Below are positions 4,444 through 5,533 of a stretch of DNA of 5,533 nt, piece after piece. Location of the stretch: NCBI GenBank assembly GCA_002383615.1, contig DFYN01000179.1:6362-11894 (forward strand), written 5' to 3'. The stretch comes from Anaerolineaceae bacterium UBA4081 (GTDB taxonomy: Bacteria > Chloroflexota > Anaerolineae > Anaerolineales > Anaerolineaceae). A program made the translations under genes and the position numbers. Each line of letters opens with the position of its first letter. Within the stretch, counting starts at the first letter, position 1. A model generated the notes under the pieces. The model did no database searches, was not told the DNA's origin, and saw nothing but the letters and a program-made list of their open reading frames with translations.

Positions 4444-5533
4444 AACAACTCAGAAACCTTAACCGATTATTACGCGCGTTGCCAATAAATCTGGCGCTGA
4501 TCATCATGTGCCTGCTTTGGGTTCTCCCAACTTTTGGACTCTTTGTCACCTCTTTTCGCCCCAAGGAAGACGTGCGCTCCACCGGTTGGTGGGAGATATT
4601 CCTTCCCCAACAAGTTGAGGGGGCTGCTGAATTTAGCCAGTATTGCGCGTCTTGCCATGGCTCAGGCGGAGATTCACTTCCAGCTGCAGACCTAACCAAC
4701 CCAGAGGTTGTTGACCAATACACACGCTCATATCAACTTCTGGCAATGCTCAAGGAGGATGTCAATGGAACACCGCACCTGGTTAATCCGACACTTCCGG
4801 AAAACGCCAATGAATCATTAGAGATCCTGGCAAAAACCCTCAATTACATGCAGTCGATTTCGCATGGTGGTCAGGGCGGTTTGAAGTTGACCACGAGTAA
4901 TTACGCAGACGCTCTGGTAGGTTACAAAGGGACTCGGGATTATTATACCGATTGTAAACAAGCGAACGGCTCGGCGGTTGGCAAGTTTAAATGCAATATC
5001 AGCGACCTGATGAATCCAGAAGGGATGGGAGCTGCGTTAATCAACACCTTAATCGTAACCATCCCTACCACTTTCTTAGTCGTTTTCATTGCCGCATTTG
5101 CTGCGTTTGCTTTCGCCTGGTTAGATTTTCGTGGCAGACAAACGATGTTTGCCTTGCTGGTAGGGCTGCAAATTGTACCATTGCAAATGACGCTGGTGCC
5201 AATTGCTCGTTTGTATGCATCCATCGGTTTACAGGATTCCTTCCTGGGTATCTGGCTGTTTCACACAGGTTTTGGGTTGCCATATGCCATTTACTTGATG
5301 CGCAATTTCATGGGCGCGCTACCGAAAGAGATTTTTGAATCCGCCTATCTTGATGGCGCTAACACCTGGCATGCGTTCACAAAACTGGCTATCCCCCTCT
5401 CAACACCTGCCATTGCATCGCTGGGCATCTTCCAGTTCTTGTGGGTGTGGAATGATTTCCTGGTAGCGAAAATATTCCTCTCCAGCCACCCGGTACTCAC
5501 GGTTCAAATTACCAATTTGATAGACCCGCGGGG
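4440..5533 (+). CDS. Sugar ABC transporter permease, AglG/GgtD-like (MalG-type), with an embedded cytochrome c-like domain; C-terminus beyond window
   Basis: The frame is open for 364 codons to the window edge, starting at the ATG that overlaps the previous stop (ATGA), with GAGG at 4429-4432 seven bases upstream. Residues 14-36 are helix 1, followed by TSFRPKEDVRSTGWWEIF (37-54), a typical MalG/AglG start. An insert at about 56-145 carries the heme motif CASCHG (69-74). The permease then resumes at LKLTTSNYADAL (148-159), and after a second polar stretch with Cys172 and Cys185 reaches ALINTLIVTIPTTFLV (199-214), the normal start of helix 2. Helices 3 and 4 are at about 235-257 and 267-287. 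The EAA loop is ESAYLDGANTWHAFTKLAIP (300-319), with Glu300, Gly306 and Pro319 retained and Ser in place of the first Ala. FLWVWNDFLVAKIF (333-346) lies in helix 5. About 40-60 residues with helix 6 should be missing. AglG proteins are known to me to have a longer first outer loop than MalG, but with a non-cytochrome insert. Confidence 0.92.
   Translation, partial: MKQLRNLNRLLRALPINLALIIMCLLWVLPTFGLFVTSFRPKEDVRSTGWWEIFLPQQVEGAAEFSQYCASCHGSGGDSLPAADLTNPEVVDQYTRSYQLLAMLKEDVNGTPHLVNPTLPENANESLEILAKTLNYMQSISHGGQGGLKLTTSNYADALVGYKGTRDYYTDCKQANGSAVGKFKCNISDLMNPEGMGAALINTLIVTIPTTFLVVFIAAFAAFAFAWLDFRGRQTMFALLVGLQIVPLQMTLVPIARLYASIGLQDSFLGIWLFHTGFGLPYAIYLMRNFMGALPKEIFESAYLDGANTWHAFTKLAIPLSTPAIASLGIFQFLWVWNDFLVAKIFLSSHPVLTVQITNLIDPR
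4605..4874 (+). other. Cytochrome c-like heme-binding module inside the first outer loop of the AglG-like permease
   Basis: Residues about 56-145 of the permease read like a small class I cytochrome c. GAAEFSQYCASCHGSGGDSL (61-80) matches the usual G..lF...CasCHG..G opening, with heme-attaching Cys69 and Cys72 and proximal ligand His73 (codons 4644-4658). ADLTNPE (83-89) matches the following 'DLt' segment, and ESLEILAKTLNYMQSI (125-140) looks like the C-terminal helix that packs on the first. The usual distal 'MP' is absent: at that place the protein has NGTPHLVNP (109-117), so His113 is the best distal-ligand candidate, with Met103 and Met137 as others. With the permease N-terminus inside, this loop is outside the membrane, where covalent heme c is assembled. 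No base-composition break is apparent at its edges. Heme binding itself is inferred. Confidence 0.82.

Noticed and set aside
4418..4723. A minus-strand open frame across the start of the heme-bearing permease
   Set aside because: It opposes a strongly supported plus-strand frame, which includes the helix 1 and heme motifs, and has no family features of its own.
4605..4874. The cytochrome module as a separate gene or a frameshift/assembly artefact
   Set aside because: The reading frame is continuous from the permease start through the module into helix 2. There is no internal start with a ribosome site and no visible compositional break. Only read-level data could exclude a chimera fully.

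Overview
The window looks like a chromosomal segment from a Gram-variable environmental bacterium, most probably a member of the Chloroflexota (Anaerolineae-like). This is inferred from a lipoprotein with a long Pro/Thr/Ala/Glu-rich linker, from the LiaF-like membrane gene pair, and from the style of the sugar transporter. It is not proven by any marker gene, since no rRNA, tRNA or core gene is present.

Layout. On the minus strand at the left (1-738) lie two tightly spaced small membrane-protein genes. One is a six-segment hydrophobic protein (738-214). The other starts 10 nt after it and runs out of the window (203-1), and resembles LiaF/DUF5668-type proteins. A 225-bp divergent intergenic region (739-963) carries a near-consensus sigma-70-type promoter reading rightwards, followed by a palindromic and tandemly repeated operator-like element. 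To the right, all on the plus strand, are a LacI-family repressor (964-1995), an AglE-like sugar-binding lipoprotein (2108-3451), an AglF-like permease (3535-4443) and an AglG-like permease (4440 to beyond the window end).

How the genes work together. The lipoprotein should capture a sugar, probably an oligosaccharide or alpha-glucoside, outside the membrane and deliver it to the heterodimer of the two permeases. The ATPase (AglK/MsmX type) is not in this window. The LacI-family protein probably senses the sugar and represses its own promoter and, if transcription reads through, the transporter genes. A perfect 16-bp-stem hairpin between the binding-protein and permease genes could set their unequal expression.

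The most striking observation is in the second permease. Its first extracytoplasmic loop contains, in frame, a cytochrome c-like module of about 90 residues with a CASCHG heme-attachment motif. It sits between the first membrane helix and the conserved NY(R/A) segment that precedes the second. A covalent-heme module built into the membrane channel subunit of a sugar ABC importer is not a standard architecture. It suggests redox-, gas- or heme-linked control of sugar uptake, or electron transfer at the transporter. The window ends before the last membrane helix of this protein.
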